64,000 nucleotides of DNA, taken from an uncultured Treponema sp. GTDB lineage: Bacteria; Spirochaetota; Spirochaetia; Treponematales; Treponemataceae. The position numbers were made by a program, and so were the translations under genes. Numbering within the stretch: position 1 is the first letter of the stretch; every line of letters begins with the position of its first letter. The stretch covers positions 124,001 through 188,000 of the forward strand of contig CAMVCB010000005.1 in assembly GCA_947165895.1 (NCBI GenBank), given 5' to 3'. The notes under the pieces were generated by a model. The model saw only the letters and a list, made by a program, of their open reading frames with translations, made no database searches and was not told where the DNA came from. Shown in pieces: positions 24,995 to 34,212 of this stretch.

Positions 24995-26494
24995 ATGAAG
25001 AAAATTATACCCCTTTTATTTTTAACTTTTCTTTCTGCTCAGATTTTTGCCGCAAGCATGGAAGCAAAGGTTCGTAGCCTTCCCCCTGAAACAAGCCGGC
25101 TTGTCTTTGAAAATCCAAAGGAAGGCCTGCCCATTCTGGTAAAGCATCTTACAAGTGGCTCCAGCGTAAGCGGCTCTGTTAAAGCTATTCACGACTGGAT
25201 CTGCGACAATATTGCCTACGATGTTGATATGTATTTTTCGGGAAAGCCTTCTAAGCAGGATTATGAATCGGTTTTGAAAAAGAAAAAGGCTCTCTGTTCG
25301 GGTTATACAAACCTTATGACCCAGATGTGCAGTCTGGCAGGTATCGAAGCAATCGGAATTGAAGGTTACTCCAAGGGCTTTGGTTATAGCGGCGAACTGG
25401 GAAATGGGCCTGACCACGCCTGGAATGCCGTCCGCATGAACGCAAAGTGGCAGCTGATTGATGTGACCTGGGATGCGGGCTACGTGGATTACAAGACTTT
25501 TATCAAAAAATATTCTACCGAGTGGCTTAACCGGACACCTTCCCAGTTTTCTTTTTCACATCTGCCTCAAAAGGAAGAATACCAGTACCTTACTGTGCCT
25601 AAAAGCCGGGAGGACTTTGTAAGGGAGCCTTATATTCCGGGGATATTTTTTGAATACGGCCTTGCGCTGGGGAAGGAGGCGCCGGCTTACACAAACGAGC
25701 TTTCAGCTGCCCGTAATTTTGATTTTAAGCTGACTAAGCAGGGGGTGGCTGTTTCGGCCTATATTTCTGATATGGCCAGCGGAAGCGTAATCGGGAATGC
25801 AGTCTGGGTTGACCGTATTGGAAGCCGTATTGCCCTGGACGCTGACATTCCGACCGCTGGAAAGTACCGCTGTTTTATTGCCGCTAGAAACCGGGCTGAA
25901 TTTTCTGTGCCCCGTACTTTTTCTGAGGCTGATTTTGAAGGAAACCTTCTTCCCCAGGCAAAAAAACTGCTTTCCGAAAAGAAAATCACGCAGGTGGAAT
26001 TTGACCATTTTACCGACTATTATTTTAAGGTTGATGAAAACAGGCGCTGGTATGTGAAGGAAAATCTTTTTGCGACAGTCCGCAATAATGATGCAGTAAA
26101 GGTTATCAGGCTTCTGCTTAAGGATACAGCTTATTCCGAAAATGTCCTTTATTTTGATTTGATTTCTTCTGAAGGCTATAATGGATTTGGGGAAGGCTGG
26201 CTCCGCTTTCCGTCTGAATACCGCTCTTACATGGAAACGTCAAATACTCATTTAATAGGACCGGTTGCCGGAGTTCTGCAAAAGGGCAGCAGGCAGAAGT
26301 TTGAAGTAGAATCAAAGGATTATGTGGGAATTGCCCTTTCAACAGGGGGAAGTTTAATCCCCTTTACAAAAGATTCAGGAACAGGCCTTTATTACCTTGA
26401 AATAGAGATTCCGTCAGATTCTGAGCAGGTAACAGTCTTTGGTTCTAAAAACGGAAAAAATTATGCGGGACTCTGGTTTTACAAAACGGAGTAA
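24995..26494 (+). CDS. Secreted transglutaminase-like protein
   Basis: A 499-residue protein with a signal peptide (1-20, ending IFAAS). A transglutaminase-like cysteine-protease core follows: Cys101 in LCSGYTNL, His141 in GPDHAWNAV and Asp156 in LIDVTWD form the expected Cys-His-Asp triad. The C-terminal half is beta-rich with no clear family. Such proteins act on the envelope or in the periplasm as peptidases or amidases. I prefer the ATG at 24995 over the TTG one codon earlier because of the promoter spacing. There is no Shine-Dalgarno sequence, so translation probably starts on a leaderless mRNA. The natural substrate is unknown. Confidence 0.85.
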   Translation: MKKIIPLLFLTFLSAQIFAASMEAKVRSLPPETSRLVFENPKEGLPILVKHLTSGSSVSGSVKAIHDWICDNIAYDVDMYFSGKPSKQDYESVLKKKKALCSGYTNLMTQMCSLAGIEAIGIEGYSKGFGYSGELGNGPDHAWNAVRMNAKWQLIDVTWDAGYVDYKTFIKKYSTEWLNRTPSQFSFSHLPQKEEYQYLTVPKSREDFVREPYIPGIFFEYGLALGKEAPAYTNELSAARNFDFKLTKQGVAVSAYISDMASGSVIGNAVWVDRIGSRIALDADIPTAGKYRCFIAARNRAEFSVPRTFSEADFEGNLLPQAKKLLSEKKITQVEFDHFTDYYFKVDENRRWYVKENLFATVRNNDAVKVIRLLLKDTAYSENVLYFDLISSEGYNGFGEGWLRFPSEYRSYMETSNTHLIGPVAGVLQKGSRQKFEVESKDYVGIALSTGGSLIPFTKDSGTGLYYLEIEIPSDSEQVTVFGSKNGKNYAGLWFYKTE

Positions 26495-26500
26495 TTAGTA

Positions 26501-26529
26501 TTTATTTTTTCCAAAAATTGTGATATAAT
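26501..26529 (+). promoter_or_regulatory. Promoter of carD-ispD, near-leaderless
   Basis: TTTATT (26501-26506), 17 bp, TATAAT (26524-26529), then ten bases to the carD ATG and no Shine-Dalgarno sequence. The same TTTATT-N17-TATAAT arrangement precedes rnc at 63739. Confidence 0.6.
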
Positions 26530-26539
26530 AGTAGAACTT

Positions 26540-27217
26540 ATGGAAACAAAATTCAGTGTAGACCAGAAGGTCGTTTATCCTAGTCAGGGTGTAGGAAAGA
26601 TTACTGAAATCTTTGAAAAAACATTCAAAGACAAAACAATGCTTTACTACAAGATTTATATTGAAGCATCAGATATGATTGTTATGGTGCCTGTAGAAAA
26701 AGCAGATGATCTGGGAATCCGCCAGATTGTTACAGCAGAAGAAGCCCAGCAGGCACTCAATCTTCTTTCTGAGGATTTTGAACCGATTACTTCTGACTGG
26801 AAACTCCGCTATCAGATGAACCTTGATTTGCTCAAAAAAGGAACTGTAAAAGATATAGCAACTATTGTCCGCTGCCTTTATAACCGCAGTAAAGTAAAAG
26901 AGCTTCCGATTCTTGAGCGCAAACTTTATGATTCAGCAAAGAAGCTTCTTGAAGATGAAATTTCTCTTGCACTGGGAAAAACAGAAAAAGAAATCAGTGA
27001 TGAAATCCATACAAAGCTTGAACCGCCTGGAGCTGCTCCAAAGATTAAGCACGCTGTCCTTATCGATGATGATGAAGATGATGATTTGATGAATGATCTG
27101 GACGGTTCTGGAAAAGATAAAGATTCCGATGAGGATGATGACGGAGAAGATTCAAAATCATCTGACTCAATGGAAGCTGAAGACGATTTTGACGACGACG
27201 ATTCAGACTTTGAGTAA
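26540..27217 (+). CDS. carD: CarD-family transcription regulator
   Basis: A 225-residue protein. The N-terminal CarD/TRCF RNA-polymerase-interacting domain begins FSVDQKVVYPSQGVGKI and ends before residue 65; a helical DNA-binding module (about 70-165) contains WKLRYQMNLDLL and IVRCLYNRSKVKELP. A very acidic tail (about 176-225) of Asp/Glu/Ser follows. CarD binds the RNA polymerase beta subunit and stabilises open promoter complexes. The Asp/Glu tail is longer than in mycobacterial CarD. The gene overlaps the ispD start, an arrangement also known from treponemes. Confidence 0.93.
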   Translation: METKFSVDQKVVYPSQGVGKITEIFEKTFKDKTMLYYKIYIEASDMIVMVPVEKADDLGIRQIVTAEEAQQALNLLSEDFEPITSDWKLRYQMNLDLLKKGTVKDIATIVRCLYNRSKVKELPILERKLYDSAKKLLEDEISLALGKTEKEISDEIHTKLEPPGAAPKIKHAVLIDDDEDDDLMNDLDGSGKDKDSDEDDDGEDSKSSDSMEAEDDFDDDDSDFE

Positions 27218-27932
27218 TCCAAAAGTTGCAGTCATAATTACCGCGGCAGGCTCTTCTACAAGAATGGGTACTGCGGTAAAAAAAGAATTTCTTCCTCTTG
27301 GCAATGGCACAGTTATTTCAAGCTGTGCCGGTGCATTTTTAAATGCCCTTTCCCCAAATTATCAAATAACAGATTTTATAATTACCTGCCGGCCAGGTTC
27401 GGAAGATGAAACAAAAGAAGCCCTGAAATCATGCAGATATGATGGCTTTACCTTTGTTACCGGCGGAAAGAGCCGCCAGGAATCGGTTTTTAAGGGACTT
27501 CTTGCAGTTGAGTCTCATGGATGCAGTCCTGATATCGTTATGATTCACGACGGGGCCCGTCCTTTTGTTACGGAAAAAATCATCCTTGATGGTCTTAAAA
27601 CTGCCCTGGAAAATGGAGCCAGCGTTCCCGGCCTTACTCCTACCGACACTCAGAAGGAAATTGATGAAAATGGGATGATTGTCCGTCACCTTGTAAGAAG
27701 CAGGCTGGCTGCCGTTCAGACCCCCCAGAACTTTAATTTTGAAAAACTTCTGCAGGCTCACAAAAAAGCGGCCCTGCAGGTGGACCAGCTTGCGGCTGAA
27801 GGCATAAAAAAAGAATTCACCGATGATACTGAAATCTGGGGCGAATTCTGCGGTAAGGTAAAGGTTTATGAAGGTGACATTAAAAATATTAAAATCACCT
27901 TCCCCAAAGATCTTGATTTTTTAAAGCTCTAA
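27210..27932 (+). CDS. ispD: 2-C-methyl-D-erythritol 4-phosphate cytidylyltransferase
   Basis: A 240-residue enzyme of the MEP isoprenoid pathway that joins MEP to CTP. The nucleotide-binding loop ITAAGSSTRMG is followed by the conserved Lys in KKEFLPLG, IHDGARPFV in the centre and AVQTPQNF near the end. I place the start at the TTG at 27210, which overlaps the carD stop by eight bases and puts the loop at residue 10. An open frame runs further upstream to an ATG at 27093, but that extension only reads through the carD acidic tail in another frame and lacks ispD similarity. Translational coupling to carD is likely. ispF is separate, at 28688. Confidence 0.92.
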   Translation: MSNPKVAVIITAAGSSTRMGTAVKKEFLPLGNGTVISSCAGAFLNALSPNYQITDFIITCRPGSEDETKEALKSCRYDGFTFVTGGKSRQESVFKGLLAVESHGCSPDIVMIHDGARPFVTEKIILDGLKTALENGASVPGLTPTDTQKEIDENGMIVRHLVRSRLAAVQTPQNFNFEKLLQAHKKAALQVDQLAAEGIKKEFTDDTEIWGEFCGKVKVYEGDIKNIKITFPKDLDFLKL

Positions 27933-28627
27933 TCTGCCAGACTGTAAACAACGGTCGTAACAACCCTTACATTTTTTAACTCTTCAAGGCCCGGTGCGGC
28001 GTCTTCTATAGAAAAGAGCCCCTGGCTTGCGGACTGGATTTTTCCTACCTTGCTGTGACTGTCCCGGGCAAACTGTTCGGCGGCTTCCCGCGCATTCCGG
28101 GTGGCAAGGGCAATCATTTCAGGCTTAATCTGATTGAGCCCGTTAAAATCATATTTGACCTTTGAATCATAATCAGAATTTACAGAAATGCCCTTTCCCA
28201 CAAGCTCGACTGTTTTTGAGCTTGCAAGCTTTACCGCATCAACTTTTCCCGAGCGGACAAGAACTGCCTGTTTTGCAACGTAAACAAAGGTCTGGCGGGA
28301 TTTATCGATGTAAAGCTCAACTGAAGTATCGGTAATTTCGGGAGCCTGAACGGCATAATCCTGGTCAGAAAGTCCGTAAGATTTTAAGAAGTCTGTTACA
28401 ACCTCTGTCTGTGAAATGATTTTTTTCTGTAATTCCGGCAGTGTGTTTGCGCCAAGAGAAAAGGAAAGCTTCCAGACGGCCATGTCGGCGGCAACTTCCC
28501 GTTCAGCCAGTCCTCTGACTGACACAGTTCGTTTTTCTTTGATAACATTGCCCAGACCTGCCGCAAGAATCGTACTTGCAATCAGAACTGTAAGGCAGAT
28601 AACTGCGGTGTGAATTGCATTTTTCAT
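27929..28627 (-). CDS. SIMPL-domain (DUF541) periplasmic protein
   Basis: A 232-residue protein with an N-terminal signal anchor (1-22) and a SIMPL/DUF541 domain starting at TVSVRGLAEREVAADMAVWKLSF. The family includes E. coli YggE, a periplasmic or outer-membrane protein linked to oxidative stress. AAAGGAG precedes the ATG. It converges with ispD, with the two coding regions overlapping by four bases, and lies 60 bp after ispF on the minus strand, so it may be the last gene of the HAD/coiled-coil/ispF transcript. A small CCGC/GCGG hairpin (28648-28659) lies in that gap. Confidence 0.85.
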   Translation of the reverse strand: MKNAIHTAVICLTVLIASTILAAGLGNVIKEKRTVSVRGLAEREVAADMAVWKLSFSLGANTLPELQKKIISQTEVVTDFLKSYGLSDQDYAVQAPEITDTSVELYIDKSRQTFVYVAKQAVLVRSGKVDAVKLASSKTVELVGKGISVNSDYDSKVKYDFNGLNQIKPEMIALATRNAREAAEQFARDSHSKVGKIQSASQGLFSIEDAAPGLEELKNVRVVTTVVYSLAD

Positions 28628-28687
28628 AAATGTCTCCTTTAAAAACTCCGCGTTAGCGGTCGCGCCCTCCTTTCTAATAGTATAAAA

Positions 28688-29161
28688 CTATTTTGACAGA
28701 AGACAAGTTACAAAAGCTTCAACGGCTTCGCTGGTACCTACCGGGGGAAGTTTTTCCCCGGTTTTAGCCTTTACAAAAACCTGGTCAGGCTGGATTTCAA
28801 GAACTCTGGCAATGTTTTCAATCACAGACTGGCGGAAAGGGATGAATTTTGGTTTTTCAAGCTTGATTACACAGTCAAGGTTTTCGATTTTCCAGCCTTG
28901 AGCATAAACTTCTTTCATTACCGTGCGTAAAAGTTCAGCTGAATCTGCGTTTTTCCATTTTGCTTCTTCCGGCGGAAAAAAGGAACCTATGTCGCCAAGT
29001 CCGCTTGCCCCGAGAACGGCATCTGTAACAGCATGAAAAAGCACGTCGCCGTCGGAATGTCCGTCCTCGCCCTTTTCAAAAGGCAGTTCGATTCCTCCCA
29101 GCAAAAGCTTTCTTCCTTCTATTAATCTGTGCAAATCGTATCCAAGTCCAACTCTAAGCAT
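28688..29161 (-). CDS. ispF: 2-C-methyl-D-erythritol 2,4-cyclodiphosphate synthase
   Basis: A 157-residue MEP-pathway enzyme, complete and of normal length. It starts LRVGLGYDLHRL, where the metal ligands Asp and His sit in the D-x-H motif; HSDGDVLFHAVTDAVLGA carries the third ligand and the active site. GGGGGAT precedes the ATG. It lies 14 bp after the coiled-coil gene on the same strand. It is separate from ispD, which is nearby on the other strand; some spirochaetes and proteobacteria carry the two as one fused protein. Confidence 0.96.
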   Translation of the reverse strand: MLRVGLGYDLHRLIEGRKLLLGGIELPFEKGEDGHSDGDVLFHAVTDAVLGASGLGDIGSFFPPEEAKWKNADSAELLRTVMKEVYAQGWKIENLDCVIKLEKPKFIPFRQSVIENIARVLEIQPDQVFVKAKTGEKLPPVGTSEAVEAFVTCLLSK

Positions 29162-29175
29162 AAATCCCCCGGAAA

Positions 29176-32100
29176 TTACAAATCAGGCATCTGCAGAATC
29201 AAATCGACCTCATTTTCTGTGAGGTTTACGCGTTTTGCAATTTCTGCAATTCCCCAGCCCTGACGTTTAAGCTGTCGTACAGTATCCTTCTTTGCTGGTG
29301 CAATGCCGCCTGAGCTTTTTGAAGGCTCCTGTTTTACCTGATTTTCTGTAATCTGGCGAAGGGTATTGAATTTATTATCCATTTCGCGGTTGATAGTGTT
29401 GATGTTCATTACAGCCTTATCAAGTCCGCCCTTTGTACTCTTGATGCTTTCAATCTGCTCATTTGTTTTTGTAATCAGATCATCAAGCTTTTCCAGCTGT
29501 CCCACTGCATTTGTAATTCTAGGGCCGTTCTGAAGGATTCTGTCAACGTTAGACTGAACTTCCTTGATTTCATTTGGAAGTGAAACAATCTGGCGGTTTG
29601 CATCGCGCAGTCTGTCTTCAATTTCCTTAAGGCGGTTGAATGATGTATCAACATCTTTTGCAATTCTTGTAAGAACTTCGTCCTTGCGGTCAAGCTTTTC
29701 GTACTGTTCTGTAAGATTCTGAAGCTTTTCGTTGTAATTGCGGACTGTAACTTCCATAGTCTGCAGCTCGTCTTTTGTGTTATTCAAAGAATGAACGTGG
29801 CTGTCTACGGCATCTGCCATCTGATTTACGTTGCTGAAGGCCTGAGCAAGATTTTCAATCTTAGATTTCTGGCTTTCGAAAATCGCAATCTGATTTGAAA
29901 GGTCATCGTTCATTTTGAGAATTGAATTATACTGAGAGTTGAACTGATTTGCGCTTGCTTCAAAGGATTCCAGCTTAGAAAAATCGTCCTTAAGGGTCTG
30001 CAGGCTTTCTTTAAGCTGATTTTTCATCTGCTCGGCTTTTTCAAATTCCTGGAAATTAGCACGAACATTCTGAACTTCTTTTGCAATTTCGCTGAAGTGA
30101 GTCTGCAGGGTGTTAGCATCGTCCTGCATCTTCATAATCATCTTTGACTGGTTGCTGCGGTTAGTTTCGGCGGCATTCTGAATTTCCTGCTTGAGAATTT
30201 CGATTTTTGAAGTTGCGTCATCGTTCTGAGCCTTAACCCGGGCTTCAGTTGTTGTCATCATTTCTTCATACATCTGGTTGAGCTGCTTGATAATCTGGGC
30301 AGAACGGGTTTCATACTCTGTAACTGATTTTTCTGTTTTCTGCTGCAGTTCTTCAATCTGAGCCTTAAGAACTTCGTGCTGCTGTTTTGCGCTCTCCTCG
30401 TAAGACTTGATGTTCTGCAGAAGGTTCTGACCCATGCTTTCAAGCTTGTCTTTTGTCTGGTTCTGGAAGTTTTTAATTTCCTCTTCGTAAACGGCATTTG
30501 ATTCATCAAACTGACTGCGAATCTGCTGTTTCCAGGTGTTGAATTCCGAAAGGGCTGCGTCAATTGTAGAAGAACCTGTCTGCTGGCGTGACTGAACTGT
30601 TTCTTCAAAGCTTTTCAAATCCTGCATAAGCTCGTTCTGAGTCTTTTCCAGGGCCGAGCTGATTGCAGAAACATTGCGTTCAATTTCGCGCTTGTAATCT
30701 GCCTGAGTATTCTGGCTGATTGTATTGATTGTGGATGTAGCTTCATTTTTGAATGAGGCAATCTGGCGCTGAACTTCATCAATTGCATTCTGTGCCTTAT
30801 CCTTAGCTGTATCGATTGAATCGTTGAGCTTTTCGTACTGGCTTGAAGTTCTTTCCTGAATTGCGGCAATTTCAGACTTGAGGTTATCAAGATACTGAAC
30901 CTCCAGAGCTTTTCTTGAATCCTCGTAAGTGTTGGTAAGATTTGTGAGCTTTGTATCGAAGTCATGCTTCCAGTCAGCGATTTCTGAATCAATCTGATCA
31001 TTTTTAGTCGAAAGATTCTTATTGAATGCATCTTCGAATTCCTGAAGCTTGATGCTCATCTTTCCGTTTGCTGTTTCCTTCAAATCATCAAGACTGCGGT
31101 TGATTTCTGAAAGCTTTGCTTCTACAGCGTCTGAATCATCCTGAATTGTCTTCGCAAAGGAGTCGTGCTTTTCCTTCTGCAAGACTGTGAAGTTTTCGAA
31201 GTCACGCAGAACCTTTGCCTGTACTTCTTCCATTGCTGATTTAAGGCTCTTTTCGAGGGAATCAATATCGCCCTGAGAGAACTGAATCTTTGAAAGCTTG
31301 TAGTCGATGTCCTTTTTGTAGGCTACCAGCTGCTCGTCTGCCTGCTCCAGAATATTCATGTGCTTTGCTTCGTTCTGTTCCAGGGCCTTGCGGATTGAAT
31401 CAGAAACCTTCTGTGAAAGGTCGTTGAGGCGGTCGCGGGTTTCGTTTTCAATATTTTCTATGCTGTCGTAAACCTTTTTGATTTTACCTTCGATTTCAGG
31501 CTGAAGGTTTTCTGTTCTTGAAGCGGCATCGTCACACTGTCGTTTGATTTCGCGCAGTGAAGATTCAGCTTTTTCGATAGAATCTGTTGTCTGCTGGGAA
31601 ACTGTGTCCAGAGTCTGGGTAAGGGAAGTCTGAAGGTCGTAAACCTCGTCCTTGAACTGGGCTGTGCGGTCTGTGCATTCCTGAATTTTTGAGTCCAGCT
31701 CATTGCGGATTTCTGCAATCTGAGACTGATATTTCTGCTGAATGTCTCCAAGCTCGCCGAGGCGGGAGTTAAATTCAGTTTCAAAACTTGAAAGCTTTGT
31801 TGTCCAGAGTGAAGTTGCTTCCTGCATTTTTTCTGCGCTCTTTGCACCGAAAACTTCAATTTTGTTCATGTCTTCCTGGGCAAGCTCATTAAGCTTTTGT
31901 GTGTGACCTGCTTCAAAGTCAGAAAGCATTGAGTTGAACTTTTCAAGAAGCTTTGCATGTTCTTCTTCAAAGGTCTGGTTGAAATCGCTGATTTTCTTTG
32001 TGTTTACGGCTGTTACGCGGTCAAAAGTATTTGAATATTCGCTTACCAGCTTTTCATAATCTGACTTAAAGCGGCTTGTAAGGGATGTAAAGTCGTTTTC

Positions 32101-33348
32101 GTTCTTTGACTGAATGTTTTTGAGAACTTCATCGTATTTCTGATTAAAGCGGGTGTTGTCAGATTCCAGTTTTTCCTGCAGCTTTGCAAAAACCGTATCG
32201 TTCTTTGCAGTAACACTTTCCAGCAGTTTTGTGTATTTGTCCTGAATCTGCTGGATTTTTCCCTGGTAGGTATTTGTGAGGGTTGTAAGGTTTGTGTTGA
32301 ATTTTTCATTGATTGAAGTGAGGTTTGTCTTAACCTGACCCACAAGCTTAGCCTCGTCTTCCTTGTATTTTTGTGTTGCGGCTGCAGATTTTTCATCAAA
32401 GCTTGCAGAAAGCTCACTTGTCTTTGCGTTCAAAAGCTGAGTGAGGTCTGCAAACTGCTTGAGGATATTGTCCTGTGCCAGCTTTGTCTGATTTTCAAGG
32501 CTTGTCTGAATGTCGCCTGTCTGAGAATTGATGTTTGAGCTCAAAGAAGAAACCTGACTTGTAAGGTCTGCTTCAAGCTCGCTCATGCGCTTCTGCATTT
32601 CCTTAAGGTATTCTTCAGCCCTGTCCTGAGCCTGTGATTTGAGGTTTGCAAAGGCTGTGTCTTCAAGGTTTTTAGCGCGGGAAACTGCATCATCATAGGC
32701 ATTCTGTATATTGCTTTTGAGTTCTGAAAGAAGCTCTTCTGCCTGATCTTTTGTGATTTTGATTTCCTGACCAAGGTTTGCGGCCTGATTTTTATACTGC
32801 TCAAGCAGGGTTGTTCCGATGGCCTTAAGCTGTTCGCCGTTGAGCTTTGAAAAGCTTTCAGAAAGTTCTGGAATTTTGTGCTCAATGCCGCTTACAATCT
32901 GATCCTGTTTGTTAAGACGGTCAGAAATCTTATCTACAATTACGCTTTCCTTCTGGATGCGCAGGAGATTTTCTTCAACCTTGCCTGTCATATCGTTCAA
33001 ATCGTTAAGAAGACGGGAATAATTGTCGATTTCTGCTTCGATTTTCTTTACGGCGCTGATGCTGGTCTCAAAGGTTTTAAGCTTTCCTGCAAATTCTTCG
33101 TTCTGGGCCTTGAGCATTTTGAGGGCAACGCTGGCCTGAGAATGGTGTGAATTGAATTCAGAAATTAAAAGCTTGAATTTGTCTTCAATCTGCCGGTAGA
33201 TGTTTTCAAGGTCTCCCGTACGCTTATCCGCGTATTTTCGGACTTTATCCCAGGAGTTATTGTCCTTGATAAGCTTGTAAACATAAATTGAAATTCCCAG
33301 TGAAATAGTAACAGAAAGAAGAGCTGCGATTGCGATTTCCATACCCAT
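29176..33348 (-). CDS. Giant membrane-anchored coiled-coil protein, spirochaete-type
   Basis: A 1390-residue protein. Residues 4-25 are a single membrane anchor (IAIAALLSVTISLGISIYVY). Almost all of residues 40-1330 is coiled coil with abundant heptads rich in Gln, Glu, Lys, Ser and Ala and no long globular break. A short Ser/Gly/Pro linker then leads to a C-terminal HTH-like motif, VRQLKRQGWGIAEIAKRVNL, and ends LQMPDL. This layout matches large spirochaete-specific coiled-coil proteins thought to shape the cell or affect motility. That assignment is from memory, not from a search. GGGGAT precedes the ATG. It lies between a HAD hydrolase gene (31 bp) and ispF (14 bp), as an operon. Confidence 0.8.
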   Translation of the reverse strand: MGMEIAIAALLSVTISLGISIYVYKLIKDNNSWDKVRKYADKRTGDLENIYRQIEDKFKLLISEFNSHHSQASVALKMLKAQNEEFAGKLKTFETSISAVKKIEAEIDNYSRLLNDLNDMTGKVEENLLRIQKESVIVDKISDRLNKQDQIVSGIEHKIPELSESFSKLNGEQLKAIGTTLLEQYKNQAANLGQEIKITKDQAEELLSELKSNIQNAYDDAVSRAKNLEDTAFANLKSQAQDRAEEYLKEMQKRMSELEADLTSQVSSLSSNINSQTGDIQTSLENQTKLAQDNILKQFADLTQLLNAKTSELSASFDEKSAAATQKYKEDEAKLVGQVKTNLTSINEKFNTNLTTLTNTYQGKIQQIQDKYTKLLESVTAKNDTVFAKLQEKLESDNTRFNQKYDEVLKNIQSKNENDFTSLTSRFKSDYEKLVSEYSNTFDRVTAVNTKKISDFNQTFEEEHAKLLEKFNSMLSDFEAGHTQKLNELAQEDMNKIEVFGAKSAEKMQEATSLWTTKLSSFETEFNSRLGELGDIQQKYQSQIAEIRNELDSKIQECTDRTAQFKDEVYDLQTSLTQTLDTVSQQTTDSIEKAESSLREIKRQCDDAASRTENLQPEIEGKIKKVYDSIENIENETRDRLNDLSQKVSDSIRKALEQNEAKHMNILEQADEQLVAYKKDIDYKLSKIQFSQGDIDSLEKSLKSAMEEVQAKVLRDFENFTVLQKEKHDSFAKTIQDDSDAVEAKLSEINRSLDDLKETANGKMSIKLQEFEDAFNKNLSTKNDQIDSEIADWKHDFDTKLTNLTNTYEDSRKALEVQYLDNLKSEIAAIQERTSSQYEKLNDSIDTAKDKAQNAIDEVQRQIASFKNEATSTINTISQNTQADYKREIERNVSAISSALEKTQNELMQDLKSFEETVQSRQQTGSSTIDAALSEFNTWKQQIRSQFDESNAVYEEEIKNFQNQTKDKLESMGQNLLQNIKSYEESAKQQHEVLKAQIEELQQKTEKSVTEYETRSAQIIKQLNQMYEEMMTTTEARVKAQNDDATSKIEILKQEIQNAAETNRSNQSKMIMKMQDDANTLQTHFSEIAKEVQNVRANFQEFEKAEQMKNQLKESLQTLKDDFSKLESFEASANQFNSQYNSILKMNDDLSNQIAIFESQKSKIENLAQAFSNVNQMADAVDSHVHSLNNTKDELQTMEVTVRNYNEKLQNLTEQYEKLDRKDEVLTRIAKDVDTSFNRLKEIEDRLRDANRQIVSLPNEIKEVQSNVDRILQNGPRITNAVGQLEKLDDLITKTNEQIESIKSTKGGLDKAVMNINTINREMDNKFNTLRQITENQVKQEPSKSSGGIAPAKKDTVRQLKRQGWGIAEIAKRVNLTENEVDLILQMPDL

Positions 33349-33379
33349 TTTTAATCCCCACCCACAATTTTACTTTGAG

Positions 33380-34081
33380 TTATTTTTTTGTTTCTTTGTT
33401 TCCCAGCAGTATTTGTCTGAGCTGGCTGTACTTCCAGAAGGTTATGTCGGCGATTTTGGATTTTACTCCCAAAATGCCTTTTTCCGGCTGGACCAGCCAG
33501 GCGGCTTTCATGCCGGCATTCTTTGAGCCCACAACGTCATATTTGTGACTGTTGCCCACATAAAGAATTTCAGATTCCGGCACATTAAGAAGTTCGGCCA
33601 TTTTTTTGAAAGGCTGTGCTGAAGGTTTTAAAGCACCGGTTTCTTCGGTGCCAAGAACTACGTTGCACAAATCCTTTATGCCCCAGACGTCGCCCTTCTG
33701 CTCCGGCGGAAAATCCGAAAGCAGGGCGATTTTGAAGCCCGCATTTTTGAGGTCCTGAATAAGTTCAACGGCCCCTTTATAAGGCTTGATTTTATAAAAA
33801 TATGACGAAAGACCGGCATAGACTATTCTGGTAAGCAGGAGCTCCGCTTCTGCCGGTGAACAGCCAAGTCTTTCAGCCATCATCTGAGTCTGTGTAGTTT
33901 TAAAATCATCTTTAAGCGGAATTTTGCGTATTTTTGCGCGGACAATACCGTACTTCAAAAAGAACTGGTTGTAGCGCAGAAAGTGAAAGAGAATCCGTAT
34001 GTTCAGTTTCCATGTGCGGTAAAGTGTGCCGTCAATATCAAAAGCGACGGCCTTTATTTCGCCTAATTTATCAATATGCAC
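33380..34081 (-). CDS. HAD-superfamily hydrolase
   Basis: A 233-residue HAD phosphatase-like protein. Motif I is AFDIDGTLYRTW; motif II is near LLSDFPPE; the conserved Lys is in TGALKPSAQPF; and motif III/IV is YVGNSHKYDVVGSKNAGM. I place the start at the GTG at 34081: TATAAT (34088-34093) ends six bases upstream, and an earlier in-frame ATG at 34099 lies upstream of that box, so its extra six codons are promoter sequence. This puts the catalytic Asp at residue 12. It heads the transcript with the coiled-coil gene, ispF and the SIMPL gene. The substrate is unknown. Confidence 0.85.
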   Translation of the reverse strand: MHIDKLGEIKAVAFDIDGTLYRTWKLNIRILFHFLRYNQFFLKYGIVRAKIRKIPLKDDFKTTQTQMMAERLGCSPAEAELLLTRIVYAGLSSYFYKIKPYKGAVELIQDLKNAGFKIALLSDFPPEQKGDVWGIKDLCNVVLGTEETGALKPSAQPFKKMAELLNVPESEILYVGNSHKYDVVGSKNAGMKAAWLVQPEKGILGVKSKIADITFWKYSQLRQILLGNKETKK

Positions 34082-34087
34082 AAAATA

Positions 34088-34093
34088 ATTATA
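34088..34093 (-). promoter_or_regulatory. -10 box that decides a GTG start
   Basis: TATAAT on the minus strand, six bases before the GTG start at 34081. The box lies inside the longer open frame, arguing against the upstream ATG. Confidence 0.6.
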
Positions 34094-34150
34094 CACCAAT
34101 TTCCCAAAACGGTATATAGAAAAAAATGGTAAAAAAAAGACATAAAAAAA

Positions 34151-34179
34151 TTGACAGTTAAAAATTTCAATTATAAAAT
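34151..34179 (+). promoter_or_regulatory. Strong promoter of the leukocidin-like lipoprotein gene
   Basis: TTGACA (34151-34156), 17 bp, TAAAAT (34174-34179). Unlike the leaderless class it is followed by a 30-nt leader with GGAGGA before the ATG at 34213. Confidence 0.75.
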
Positions 34180-34212
34180 ATTGTTAAATTTAGATATCAT
34201 GGAGGAATATAA

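Noticed and set aside
26926..27222. Serine-rich minus-strand frame opposite carD
   Set aside because: It is the antisense image of the Asp/Glu-rich carD tail; repeats of Ser come from GAT/GAA codons read backwards.
30258..30608. Arg/Ser-rich frames inside the coiled-coil gene
   Set aside because: Several minus-strand frames overlap the 1390-aa gene in shifted register. Their odd composition is explained by frame-shifted Gln/Glu/Lys codons.
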